Origin: Mesotaenium endlicherianum
Taxonomy: Eukaryota; Streptophyta; Zygnematophyceae; Zygnematales; Mesotaeniaceae
Direction: 5' to 3'
NCBI GenBank assembly: GCA_009602735.1
Contig: WELA01010871.1
Coordinates: 98,183 to 162,182 of the forward strand
Length of the DNA stretch: 64,000 bases
Positions 32,589 through 43,389 of this stretch are shown one piece after another. The first letter of the stretch is position 1, and every line of letters starts with the position of its first letter. The translations under genes were made by a program, and so were the position numbers. Under the pieces are notes generated by a model. The model saw only the letters and a list, made by a program, of their open reading frames with translations. It had not been told where the DNA came from and did no database searches.

Positions 32589-34544
32589 TAAGTCCACGTG
32601 CTATTGACAGGCATTTGCATGACACAGCTATCATTTACAACAGAGACCTCTCCTCCACGGACCGGCCAAAGTTGAGGTTCAGGGTGCACATTTCCCGCAA
32701 TATTTTCCATCCGAGCACGTGCACTGCTCCTCACTCCAGTCAAGAAGGTCCGGCCAGTCCCTGTCATCCCAGTCTTCACCTTCGGAGGCTCGGTCTGACC
32801 GCCTACTGACATTTCGGTGCTTTCAGTGCCTGAGGCTGAAACTGTCCTGTCCAACACTGCAACAAAATTCTATAAACTAAAGTTTTGATAAAAAATAGCG
32901 ATGCATGTCCTAACTCTAGGCATTGGAGGCACAAACATCATAGAGGAGGAAGACCTGTCCTACTTCTTCATTCGGTCCTCAGTATGTTCACAAGCATCAT
33001 GGGTATCTAAGTGAAGGCCCGTCCGGTGGAGACATATTGCACGTTTTCAGTGCAAGCAAGAGCACACAAGCCTACCTCTCGTCTCGTTGTCAATGAAGTC
33101 TCGCTGACCACGCCTGCGTACACCAGCAGATGATGAGCTTCCCGCCGGAAGCTGCTTGTTCTGTTGTCCCATTGCCGAAAACATAGTCAGCAGTAGCAGC
33201 AGGAGCAGCAGGAGCGGGACCAGCAGCAGCCTTAGCATTGGCAATAGTGGTATCACCAGGGACGGCATCGGTGACAGCTGCAGGAGCAGGCAACACTTCA
33301 GCGGGAACAGGTGCAGGAGCGCAGCAGGAGCAGCAGCAGCAGGGGATAATATTGAAGCTGTAGCAACAGCAAGAGTCTGCAGCAACACCCAAGCGGCGGT
33401 AGCAGCAGGAGAAGCGGCATGAGCAGCGATTGCAGTGCCCTGGGAAGTGCTGGAAATAATACCTTACGCGAGCGCAAGATTGATGCCAAGGAAACCTCTC
33501 TGACAGCGCCAGCCACACGACGAGGATCATGCTCTGCCCTTTTGGCCTCGTCAGCATCAACAGCGCGTTTGCGGAGCAGATGATCCACATTGATGTTGCA
33601 TCGGCGCTCTGATACTTCTTCCTCCGTCAGGCACCTGCCATGCCTATACTCCTCAGCGGTTGCAGTGTCAATGAGATAGGCCTCCATGATAGTGACCCCC
33701 ACTGTCCAAGGCTACTTATTCATATTATGCAAGTTTGCCACTCTCTTAATCCTCGGATGGCACACCAACGTACACTTCAAATTGCACTTGGTGAATTTCA
33801 ACACCTTCCCAATGAATGACTTCTCTGAGCAATTCTTATACTCCGCCTTGAACTTCACTGAATAACCACGCGGCACCGTCGTGCGGCTAAAGTAGTGCCT
33901 ACCCTCTCTCTTCATGATCACACGGCAGCCGTCTGACAGAGCAGCTTCACACACCATAACATGGAAGTCCTCGGGATACCTCACAATCAGGTATGTGATA
34001 TCGTACAACGGTTCCTTCACATACTTAATTCTGGCGTGGTCTATGACCAGCACACAAGTTTTCTCGCCATTAGCTGGGCATTGGAAAATGCTTGCAAATT
34101 GTGGGAGTTTGTCATCCTCTGTGCGCCCCAGATCCTAAACAGGACCAATGAAAAACCTTGCACATTTTGCATACCCTGGTGCGAGGATGGGAGCACGTTC
34201 AACCACAGGGCCTCCTTGGGATCTATAGGTCATATTTGGAAGTGAGAGATGCCTGGAATAAAGGTAGCCGCAGGGAGAGGGAAGAAATGGGAGAGTGGAG
34301 GCCAAAGATTATTGAAATGGCAAAAGTTAAAGAAAGATAGAAGCCGGTGAATCCGTTTTGCATCCATCTTTTCCTCGATTGTCGCCATGCATGCTTGTGT
34401 TCGAGCTTCGAGCTTCGTGCAGAGGTCTTCATATGAGCTTCGCCACTCGTTGAGCTCAAGGCACGCACACCATGCGCCATGCGGCATGCACATTTTTGGT
34501 GAAGGATGCAGTGCTCTCGAATCACATTCGTTGGTTTCCTTCAC
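32588..34544 (-). pseudogene. Unidentified multi-exon gene or relic R
   Basis: A minus-strand coding region. Its clearest exon runs from an acceptor (AG at 34136-34135) to a GTAAGG donor at 33467. It contains CVLVIDHARIKYVKEPLYD and ILIV-rich stretches (YLIVRYPEDFHVMVCEA), then MEAYLIDTATAEEYRHGRCL. An in-frame TAG at 33714-33712 divides it; this is a nonsense change or hides a short intron. Downstream come an Ala/Pro-rich stretch (about 33300-33150) and a final Thr/Gly-rich frame stopping near 32588, at the edge of the right inverted repeat. An upstream frame (34544-34380, coiled-coil LNEWRSSYEDLCTKLEA) may be an earlier exon. No family recognised. Copy C inserted just upstream of it. Confidence 0.4.
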
Positions 34545-34556
34545 AGTCTGCTCGCG

Positions 34557-35265
34557 TGTAATGAATCAGTATATTGGTAGATATAATATTCATTTAAATA
34601 GAATAGTTGATTATGTTCAGTCTGCTAGACTTTAGTTAATATTTAGTCTGCTGGACTTTAAATAATAATCAGTATACTGACTCAACCGAGAGCAGCAGGC
34701 TAAAGTCAACATAAGTCAGCTTGCTGACAGATTCTTTGACAGCCAGCTGACTTCCGTACTCGGTAGCAGCGAACTGCCTAGATATGCATCTAAGCGTGGT
34801 ATGCTAGATGAATGGCCAGATGACATCCCTATGATGGATGGCGATTCGGGATGATGGGAGATGGCGGTGGATTTGGTTAACCGAGGTCCTACCAACGTGG
34901 TTAACTCTCGGGTAGGCGGTGCCATTGCACTTGCCGTTGAACAGTAAACTCATTCCATGTACACATGCTAGACATTGCTCTCGAGTTCGGCATTCAGAAA
35001 CGAGGCCAACTCGTTTGTACAGCTTACAGAGAGGGATCTGAATCCAAGGCGAGAAGCCATTGACATGCACTGTCTTCTAGTCTTGCTTATGTAGGAGTCT
35101 ACCGATTGCATGATTGATGCTAGTTTACTTGCACTTGACTTACGAGTATTGTCCACTGCTAGTGTGTTGTCTTTTGCTGTTTAATCAATCAACAGAAAGA
35201 TCACTTGCTGATATAAAGATCTTCATTAATTGTTAATCGCCTATTTGGTAAGACAATTCATTTTA
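34557..35265 (+). repeat. 5' LTR of copy C (709 bp)
   Basis: From TGTAATGAATCAGTATATTG to AATTCATTTTA. The first 200 bases contain an array of short palindromic motifs (34616-34753). The CCTACC/GGTAGG hairpin lies near 34890-34920 and TATAAAG at 35212-35218. Confidence 0.95.
35212..35218 (+). promoter_or_regulatory. Candidate TATA box in the LTR
   Basis: TATAAAG in the context GCTGATATAAAGATCTT, conserved in all LTR copies. If used, the transcribed part of the LTR would be very short, so this assignment is weak. Confidence 0.3.
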
Positions 35266-35266
35266 G

Positions 35267-35278
35267 TGGTATCGGAGC
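35267..35278 (+). other. tRNA primer-binding site (copy C)
   Basis: TGGTATCGGAGC, one base after the LTR end. Complementary, with one difference from the usual plant site, to initiator Met tRNA. Confidence 0.85.
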
Positions 35279-35299
35279 AGTTATCACAGTTTTCTTTGT

Positions 35300-36755
35300 A
35301 TGGTAAGGACAAGGTCTCAAACTAGCAACTCCCGAGACATGGAGAACCAGGATAACGAGAATGTCGAAAACCAGGCTGAAAGCCATGTAGCGGGAACCCG
35401 TACCTATTATGAAGCAGTGGCAGATACTGCAGCTAGAGAGGCTGCAGATGAGGCAGCTGCTATTGCCGCAGTCGCAGCACAACAGGTTGAGGAAGAGAGA
35501 GTCAGATTAGAAGCCGAACGACTGGCAACAGCTGTTGAAGATACAAAAAGAGGGAAGAACAGCCAGCGAACGAGCGCACTGTCAAAGGACTTATGGCAGC
35601 AAGGGCCAATGTTTTGAACCCACCTCCTGTTGTACAACTCAATGTGCCTCTAGTTCAAATTCGTGACTGGCTGAATGCGGCAGGAATGGCTGCTGTAAGA
35701 GCAAGAGGGACTGTTGAGGACACTACTCAGCGAGCAGATGCCACTGCTGCTACTGCATTTGCTAGACTCCCACCTTAGAGTGTAGATTTGGGAGCATTAT
35801 TTGTGCAAATGCAATTGCAAATGGCGAGCATGTATTAGTCCCAACACGAAGATAAAAGAATCATAATGTCTTTGCTGCGGGACAGAGACCAACTGGGTTC
35901 TCATACCACTGGTGGTGGTGGCAGAGGGCCTAGTAAGCCTAAGCCAAAACCTCCCCAGGACTATGATCCTGAGGGAAACATAAAGTATTACCTGATGAAG
36001 TTTCTCGCTAATGTTGAGCAAAGGCTGGAGAATTACCCAAAGCTGCAAAATTACGAGAAGGTCAAGCACACTGGTGCTCTACTGAAAAGTCAGTGCAGCA
36101 GAATGGTGGCTGTATTGGGAAGGAGAGCGTAAGGCTCAGCAACTCGATAACCCTACTTGGGTAGGGTTTGTCAAGAAACTGCATGAGAAGTTTGATGTCA
36201 TCAATCAGCAGGAGAAAGCTATCTATGCAATAATCTTCTTGACATTGAAGCAGACCACTTCAGTTGCTGAGTTTGCTCAATATTTCCAGGAGAACATGAT
36301 GAAGCAGCCAGACTTGCCAGAGCTGTATAGGATAGCATACTTCAAGTATGGCTTGAAATCCGAAGTCTCTAATCAATTTGCTGAAAAGAAGTATGAGAAA
36401 CTGGCTAACTTGATCCAGGACGCTGATGCCTGGGATCAGCAGCAGTTCAATCACAAGCGCCAGAGTAATGCATTGGTGTCTAAGATTGTCAAAAAGCCCC
36501 ACGGTTCCTATAATGCAATTAAAGGAGACCAGGCTGAGGATGATCAGGGTGATGAGTACGAGTATGAGTATAATGCTATACAGGGAGAGGTGGTTACACT
36601 CGAGGTGGCTATGGAAGAGGTGGTGGTAGGACTAAGCCGAGACCAGCCTCAGCAAAATCTGTTTGCTTTTATTGCCAGCAATTGGCCACTACAGAGAGCA
36701 GTGTCCAAGCAAGCACCTTCCAAAGGTCAAGAGAAAGGACCAGCCTTTAAAAGAC
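35300..36755 (+). pseudogene. gag of copy C (multiple breaks)
   Basis: ATG at 35300 ([13 protein letters not shown]). The frame fails at 35617 after a small shift, restarts as [11 protein letters not shown], meets TAG at 35776 and another at about 35835, and shifts again near 36095. The gag core (EFAQYFQENMMKQPDLPELYR) is readable from 36239. The zinc knuckle region is reduced to CFYCQQLATT-like sequence in a shifted frame, so the CCHC motif is lost. It is clearly non-functional. Confidence 0.92.
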
Positions 36756-36787
36756 AGCAACAGTCAGTAATCGAGTGTATCGACCGT
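36746..36787 (+). promoter_or_regulatory. Decayed -1 frameshift signal (copy C)
   Basis: TTTAAAA (36746-36752) and the 7-nt spacer are kept. The 5' stem arm ACAGTCAGTA (36760-36769) is kept, but the 3' arm is TATCGACCGT instead of TACTGACTGT, leaving two mismatches and a wobble pair. Confidence 0.65.
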
Positions 36788-39700
36788 GAGGATGCTAGGG
36801 ATAGCGAGTTGTTATTAGCTGCCCTCGTAGCAGGTATTATGGGTCCTGCTGAACTGGACTCACTATGCATGCCTGACAACGAGATAAAGGAGACCATCAG
36901 CAATATAGACCTCCAGAAGAGTACACACTCTGGATGATCTTGTTCCACTTGATGTCCAACATTTCTTTGCTAAGTCAGGAGAACAATGCGAAAGTCAGGA
37001 AAAGACAGTCCCCCCTATCCTACTGCACTGCATGATTGCAGGTAAGAAGGTGAGGGCATTCATTCACAGAGGGGCGTCACATACTTTTATTCAAAAAAAC
37101 TTAGTTAAGCGGCTAAGGCTGCCTATTGTCATCCAAGAGAATAGAAAAATATTCCTTGGAGATGCCTCAAATATCTCGGGAGGAGTTATAACCAAGCCTA
37201 TTGAGGTCCAGTTAGGTTCTGGCATTGAAATTCCAACTGAAACGCTTACATTTGAGGTACTCAACACTGGCTTTTATGATCTTGTGCTAGGCAGGTCCTG
37301 GCTTAATAGACATCAAGCTGAAGTGTGTTGGAGCAGAGGTACAGTTAAAGTGAGAGGAGCCGGTGATGGGTAGACTAACTTGGCACCCACCAGTGCTCTT
37401 CCTCTTGTCCTGTATGGATGGCAAATGAAGAAAAAGAAAAGGCTTCCAGGAGGATGCAAATTGCTGAATGCAATGGAGTTCATCAAAAGCAGGGACCAGA
37501 AGGAAGACAGAATGTTCTGTCTGCTGCTAAGGGAGGTATTTCCTCAACCTGAAGAAGTGGTTGAGAAGAAGTTAAGCCCTCCGGGGCACCCTACTGTTGC
37601 AAAAATTGTTGCTCAATATACTGATGTTTTTAATATGCCTCCAGGACTACCCCCTAAGAGGAAAGTACATCATATGATTGATTTATTACCTGGCAACGCA
37701 CCCTGGCAACGCACTTATGGCTTGTCTTATGTGGAGAGCGATGAGTTGAAAACACAGATCGCAGAGCTTGAGGAAAATGGTTATATTTCCCCTAGTAAAT
37801 CACCTTATGGCGCACCCATCCTATTTGTTAAGAAAAAGGATGGAAGTATGCGGATGTGCGTTGATTACAGAGCTCTTCACAGAATTACAGTAAAGAACAA
37901 ATATGCTTTACCTAAAATCGAGGACTTGCTTGATACCCTATTTGGTGCTAAAGTGTTCAGTAAGATAGATCTCGAGGGTGCTTATTATCAAACCAGAATT
38001 GATGAGGGAGATGAACACAAGACTGCTTTCCGCACACGTTATGGACACTATGATTTTAATGTGATGCCATTTGGACTGACTAATGCTCCTGCAACCTTCA
38101 TGGGTGCTATGAATGACATTTTTAGACCTTACTTGGATAAGTTCGTACAAGTCTTCCTGGATGATATTTTAATTTTCTCAAAGGATGAAGCTCAGCATGC
38201 TGAACACTTAAAGACAATCATGGACACATCTGAGAAGAAATCAGTTATATGCTAAATTGAGCAAGTGTGATTTCTATAAGGAAATTGTTGAATTCTTAGG
38301 CCACGTTGTCAGTAAGAAGGCATCAGTGTGGATGTTAAGAAAGTCCAGACCAGTACCACAGTACCACAGGGACTGGCCAGTACCACAGTATGTCTCTGAA
38401 GTTAGATCCTTTCTGGGATTGGCTAATCACTATAGGATATTTATTGAGAATTATTCTACAAAGGCCAGTAAACTGACTGACCTTACTAAGAAGGACATTG
38501 GGTATGTGTGGAGGGAAGAGCAGCAAGCTGCCTTCCAGACCCTTAAAGATGCTTTCAATTCTGCCCCAGTCTTAGCTATGTATGACCCCAGCAAACCTGT
38601 GCAGGTGATAACTGATGCTTCTTACTTTGCCATGGGTGCTATTTTGTAGCAGCCTGCTGACAAAACCACAAAGGATGGTAAGGTACGGCAGGAGTGGCAC
38701 CCTGTGCTGTATGAGTCTATAAAATTCAAATTCGCTGAAATTAACTATTCTGTGCATGATAAAGAGCTGCTTGCTATCATTCGTATGCTAAAACAGTGGA
38801 GAGCATACTTACATGGTAAAGCTTTTAAGGTGATTACAGATCATCTAGCTCTGACTCACTTTCAAAAGAAGTCCAAGCTGTCGAGGAGGGAGAATCGCTG
38901 GAGCCAGATGCTGGAGCAGTTCCAAGTCCAGATTGACTACAAACCAGGGAAGTTGAATCCTGCTGATGCACTCTCTAGAATACTTGACTTGCAAGAAAGG
39001 AACTTTAGTCAGCATGCTGTAGACAAAGTTCTTTGTGCACTCACTTCACTAAAGGTGAAAAAGTTTTTCCTTGAACAACTTAGGAAAACCTACCTTTCCA
39101 ACCCAACATTTGAGCCCAGCCCCACTGATGGTGTGTGTCCTGCTACTGCACTCGGGTATAAGCTTAAGGGAGGAGTCTGGGTGACTAAAACCACTTCAGG
39201 CAGGCTGAAGCTGGTCATTCCTAGTAACTTGGAAATAAGGTCCCTCTTATTGAGTCAAGCGCATGACAATTTACTGGGTGGGCATTTGGGGCAAGCCAAA
39301 ATTGTTGGCAAATTGGCAAAACACTATCATTGGGAGGGGTTACCTCAGGAGGTCTTGAAATATGTTAAGTCCTGTGATCAGTGTCAAAGAAATATGTCTA
39401 GGTACACACCACCCGGGGGTCTCTTACAACCACTGCCCATCCCTGCTGGACGCTGGGAAACAATATCCATGGACTGGGTGGTAACACTACCAAGAACTGC
39501 CAATGGGCATGATTCGATACTGGTAGTAGCAGATGAACTGACAAAAATAGTCATTTTCATCCCCACAACTGTCAAAGTAACTGCACTCGAAACGGCGAGA
39601 CAATCCTACAACCATGTAGTATGCCAACCTGGGCTACCCTCTAATATCATCTCAGACAGGGACTCATAATTTACCTCTAAGTTCTTGAGAGCTTTAATGG

Positions 39701-40585
39701 GGTTAATGGGAGTCAAACAGCTGCTCAGCACAGCAAACCACCCTCAGACTGATGGGCAGACTGAAAGAACTAATCGAGTTTTGCAAGAGGTGCTGAGAGC
39801 ATATATTAACCAAAAACAAGATAATTGGGATGACCTGTTGCCTCAAATTCAGTTTGCGGTCAATAGTGCGGTGCACGCGTCAGCGGGAAAGACTCCTTTT
39901 GAACTCAGTCTAGGTAGAGTCCCTAAGTCTCCTTTGGATGTGCTAGGGGAGTCTTTAACTCACTTGGAGGGGATTGACAATTCGGTGTCTCTCCAGTTAA
40001 CTCAGGAATTTGCTGACACCTTGTCAGAAGTCCAGACGAACCTGCACAAAGCGCAAGGAAATCAACAAAAATACGCTAATCAACACCGTCGGGAGCTGAC
40101 ATTTTGAAAGGGGGATTTGGTCAAACTGCATGTACCTGCCTGGTGTGGTCAAGAAAAAGCTTGGTCCGGTCTGGGTCGGTCCATATTTGGTGGTGCGCCG
40201 TGTCGGTCAAAATGCTCACAAACTGAACATGTCTGCTGAATACAAGGGTCACCCAGTCTTTAATGTCTCCTTCCTAGAACCGTGCATCAGAGGTGACACA
40301 CTGTTCACAGGTCGGTTACTCGTCCAACCGGGACCGGTCCCCACTGTCAGGGTTGGTGACCCTGAGGAATATGAGGTCGAGGCCATTTTAGACGCTTGCT
40401 CTATCCGTCGATCATCTAAATATGTCATGAAGTACCTGGTCAGATGGAAGGGTTACGATGCCTCTGGGGATACTTGGGAATTTAAAGACCATTTGACCAA
40501 TGCCAAAGGGGCGTTGAAACGGTTCCACCTTCGGGCGACTGGGGCACCCCCCCTAACTGTCATCTCAGTTGACATGGGACGATGA
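36753..40585 (+). pseudogene. pol of copy C: PR, RT, RNase H, IN, chromodomain (multiple breaks)
   Basis: Pol is recognisable along its whole length. Protease (37032-37373) reads FIHRGASHTF, so the catalytic Asp is replaced by His. RT (37380-38255) keeps [10 protein letters not shown]. After stops and shifts at about 37373, 38252 and 38649, RNase H and the integrase zinc domain lie in 38704-39669, with [11 protein letters not shown] intact. TAA at 39667 interrupts ISDRDS. The core continues at 39685-40107, and the C-terminus with chromodomain is at 40130-40585 (YLVRWKGYDASGDTWE). Confidence 0.95.
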
Positions 40586-40600
40586 CAGGAGGTCCTGTCT

Positions 40601-40814
40601 CCGTTTAAGTTGGAGGGGAAATATGCCGGAAATGTGCCAGAAAGTGACAATTAGTGTGCGAGAAAAGGCCCGTTAGTAACAAACTGACAGGAGGTGACAG
40701 AAGTAAGTGACATTTAGTTTGCAGGAAAGGGCCAGTTAGTGACAGACTGAGAGGAAGTGCTAGGAAGTAGTAGCTTGACAGGCAACTTACCCTCGAACGT
40801 TAAGTTGGAAGGAG
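40601..40814 (+). other. Noncoding block with two polypurine-like motifs (copy C)
   Basis: AAGTTGGAGGGGAA at about 40607-40620 and AAGTTGGAAGGAG at 40802-40814. Between them are repeats of the GTTAGTGACA / GACAGGAGGTGACAG type. The block lies between the chromodomain and the ORF3 intron. Confidence 0.6.
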
Positions 40815-40918
40815 CGAATTTCCTTCCATAACCATCCCTCATGCTCGAACTACACTCACACTCACTCCTCACTCCAGCACTCCCCCACTTTCCGTTCACT
40901 TACACCAGGTAGTAAACA

Positions 40919-41011
40919 CTCAATAACGCTCATGGCTACGGTCTTGCCTTCCTCCATGATCGTGCATAAGACCATGACTTAACTGACTCTAGTGTGTTTA
41001 TGATTGAGCAG
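40919..41011 (+). other. Candidate intron upstream of ORF3 (copy C)
   Basis: Donor ACCAG|GTAGTA and acceptor GAGCAG|GATGA, 93 nt, directly upstream of the ORF3 ATG at 41013. Confidence 0.5.
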
Positions 41012-41012
41012 G

Positions 41013-41953
41013 ATGACTCAGAAGTCGGAACTCAAGAGGAAACGAAGGGCCGAGGAGGCACGAGCTGAGTACAAGGAGTTCCATGGCAACATCGAAACAT
41101 CCTCCATCTCGTCACGAGAATCAGAGCGACTTGGACTGCAGCGAGAGGCTCAGAAGAAGAAGAAGGAGGAGGAACAGGCCAGGTTGAGAGAGGAGGAGCC
41201 GGACAAAAAGGCTTCACAGGAAGCCAAGGAGGCAGAGGAGCAAAGGTTGGCCGAGGAGAGGCGGAGACAGCAGGCTGAGGAGGAACAGAGGAGGATTTAA
41301 AGTTACCGCTATATGGTAATGGGCAAGGGCTTTGACCTTCTGGAGGAAGCCTTCAAGTATGCCCAGAGAAGTCGAAGCGAGTCACAGAGGAAAATACTGC
41401 AGCGAGAGGGGGAGACGTTCAACAACTTTGACAAGTACACCGAGGTCAGCACAGGGCTGCTACTGTACCATGACTATTCCAGGATGGTAGGGTATACTAC
41501 CCAAAAGGCCAAAGCACTGGCCCAGAAAAACAAGTCTGAAGCTGTGCCAATACCGGGCATCAGGGGCACAGACAGGGTCATCAGGTGATCCCTATGCAAC
41601 CAGATAGCTTCAAGGATGCCACTGCCCACAACCGGTTCAAGGCCATGTACAACAAGGTGGAGAGAAGGAGTTGGGAGTTCTTAGCTAGAGAGACCAGTCA
41701 GCTGGATTTCTCGGGGCACTGGTACTCATGCACCCTGAAGAGGTCGGACCCTGCTTTCTTTCTACAGCCTACGGACTGGCGTTGGATAACCATCACCATG
41801 AAGGACCAGCACAATGATAGGGTCGAGGAAGACGATTTCTTGGCAGACTTGCAGGGGAAGATAGTGCTGCCACCTCACATTGCAGCATGGGACCCAAGGC
41901 TGGATGGGGTCAGAGACTGCTGGAGGGATTGTAATGAATCAGTATATTGGTAG
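41013..41953 (+). pseudogene. ORF3 of copy C (truncated, two breaks)
   Basis: ATG at 41013 (MTQKSELKRKRRAEEARAEY). The charged coiled coil ends at TAA 41298. The same frame then continues SYRYMVMGKGFDLLEEAFKY to TGA near 41588. One base shift leads to MIPMQPDSFKDATAHNRFKA and on to HIAAWDPRLDGVRDC. There it is cut and joined to the polypurine tract and LTR, which add CNESVYW before a stop. Residue-level similarity to copies A and B is high in the globular part. Confidence 0.75.
41919..41929 (+). other. 3' polypurine tract (copy C)
   Basis: GCTGGAGGGAT immediately before the 3' LTR; plus-strand primer for reverse transcription. The usual AAGTT prefix has been lost with the ORF3 end. Confidence 0.75.
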
Positions 41954-42647
41954 ATATAATATATATTTAAGTAGAATAGTTGATATGTTCAGTCTGCTAG
42001 ACTTTAATTAATATTCAATTTGCTTGACTTTAAATAATAATCAGTATAATGACTCAGCCGAGAGCAGCTTGCTGAAGTCAACATAGGGCAGCTTGCTGAC
42101 AGATTCTTTGACAGCCAGCTGACTTCCGTACTCGGTAGCAGCGAACTGCCTAGATATGCATCTAAGCGTGGTATACTAGATGAATGGCCATATGACATCC
42201 CTATGATGGATGGCGATTCGGGATGATGGGAGATGGCGGTGGATTTGGTTCACCGAGGTCCTACCAACGTGGTTAACTCCCGGGTAGGCGGTGCCATCGC
42301 ACTTGCCGTTGAACAGTAAACTCATTCCATGTACATATGCTAGACATTGCTCTCGAGTTCGGCATTCGGAAACGAGGCCAACTCTCTTGTACAGCTAAGG
42401 GAGAGGGATCTGAATCCAAGGCGAGAAGCCATTGACATGCACTGTCTTCTAGTCTTGCTTATGTAGGAGTTTACCGATTGCATTATTGGTGCTAGTTTAC
42501 TTGCATTTGACTTACGAGTATTGTCCAATGCTAGTGTGTTGTCTTTTGCTGTTTAAGCAATTAACAAAAAACACCATAAAGATCACTTGCTGATATAAGA
42601 ATCTTCATTCATTGTTGATCGCCTATTTGGTAAGACGATTCATTTCA
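41930..42647 (+). repeat. 3' LTR of copy C (718 bp)
   Basis: Aligns over its whole length with 34557-35265, with scattered substitutions and small indels. Ends CGATTCATTTCA, then flank TCGCA. Confidence 0.95.
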
Positions 42648-43389
42648 TCGCAACACGTGTGGTTGTTTAGCTTTTGTGAGTTGACGATATACAAAAATGG
42701 ACGTTATTGGACAGAAATTGAGCACTGAAGATGCGCCTCTTGTACGAATTATCATATGAGCCACTAGCATGAAGTCATGGCTCTGCATGGTTCTGCATGT
42801 GCATTTTTGCTCGGGAGGGTATCGAAGGACGAGGTTGCAGGTTTGCCACAATCCACGGTGGTCCACGTCGGCCACGTACCCTGTTTCCGGGTTACAAGAG
42901 GTCGGGTTTGACAATTGGACGTGATCGGACATGTGATGTCGAAGGTGACAAGAGGCGTTCAACCACGTCCGACATCTGTGCAACAACCAACCAAGCGCGA
43001 GCAAAATATGGACTCGGTGTACCTCCAGACTTCGATTGATTGGATAATCGGGTCGGGCACACGCCCTACATCGCGGAATAATGACAACAAAATACCGTGA
43101 TTGGCATAGACATGACCGCCAAATGATGCAATATTTTGGCGGGTCACAGCCAGTCGTTGGCCAATTTCATTAGTAGTTTTACTTCACTTAATTTGCAATT
43201 AAATCACCTCCCAGGTACCACTCGTGTTTGCGCCTACAGGTCACTGCACCTAACACGTAACAAATTAGGTTTTGAAAGTTAAACACTGCCTCTGAAGTTT
43301 GCCATCTCAAAATTCTCCCTCCATTATTTTGGCCAAAATGTAGGGCGTGTCAGGGATGATTGGCAACTTATGAACCCGGGTAGAGGACA
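42648..43389. other. Gene-free stretch
   Basis: No supported gene. Short frames on both strands lack recognisable motifs. Confidence 0.5.

Larger units (their letters stand above)
34557..42647 (+). mobile_element. Chromovirus copy C, full length with both LTRs
   Basis: The only copy with both LTRs in the window (34557-35265 and 41930-42647). It has primer site, gag, pol, noncoding block, ORF3 and polypurine tract in plus orientation. Flanks are TCGCG before and TCGCA after, a 5-bp target duplication with one mismatch, as expected for Ty3/gypsy. The two LTRs differ at many positions and the genes carry many stops and shifts, so the insertion is old and inactive. Confidence 0.95.

Noticed and set aside
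33990-34544. Interpretation of copy C as inserted inside an exon of gene R
   Set aside because: The last coding-like frame of R starts at about 34544, just outside the LTR, and I see no R-like coding sequence after 42647, so an insertion upstream of the gene fits better.
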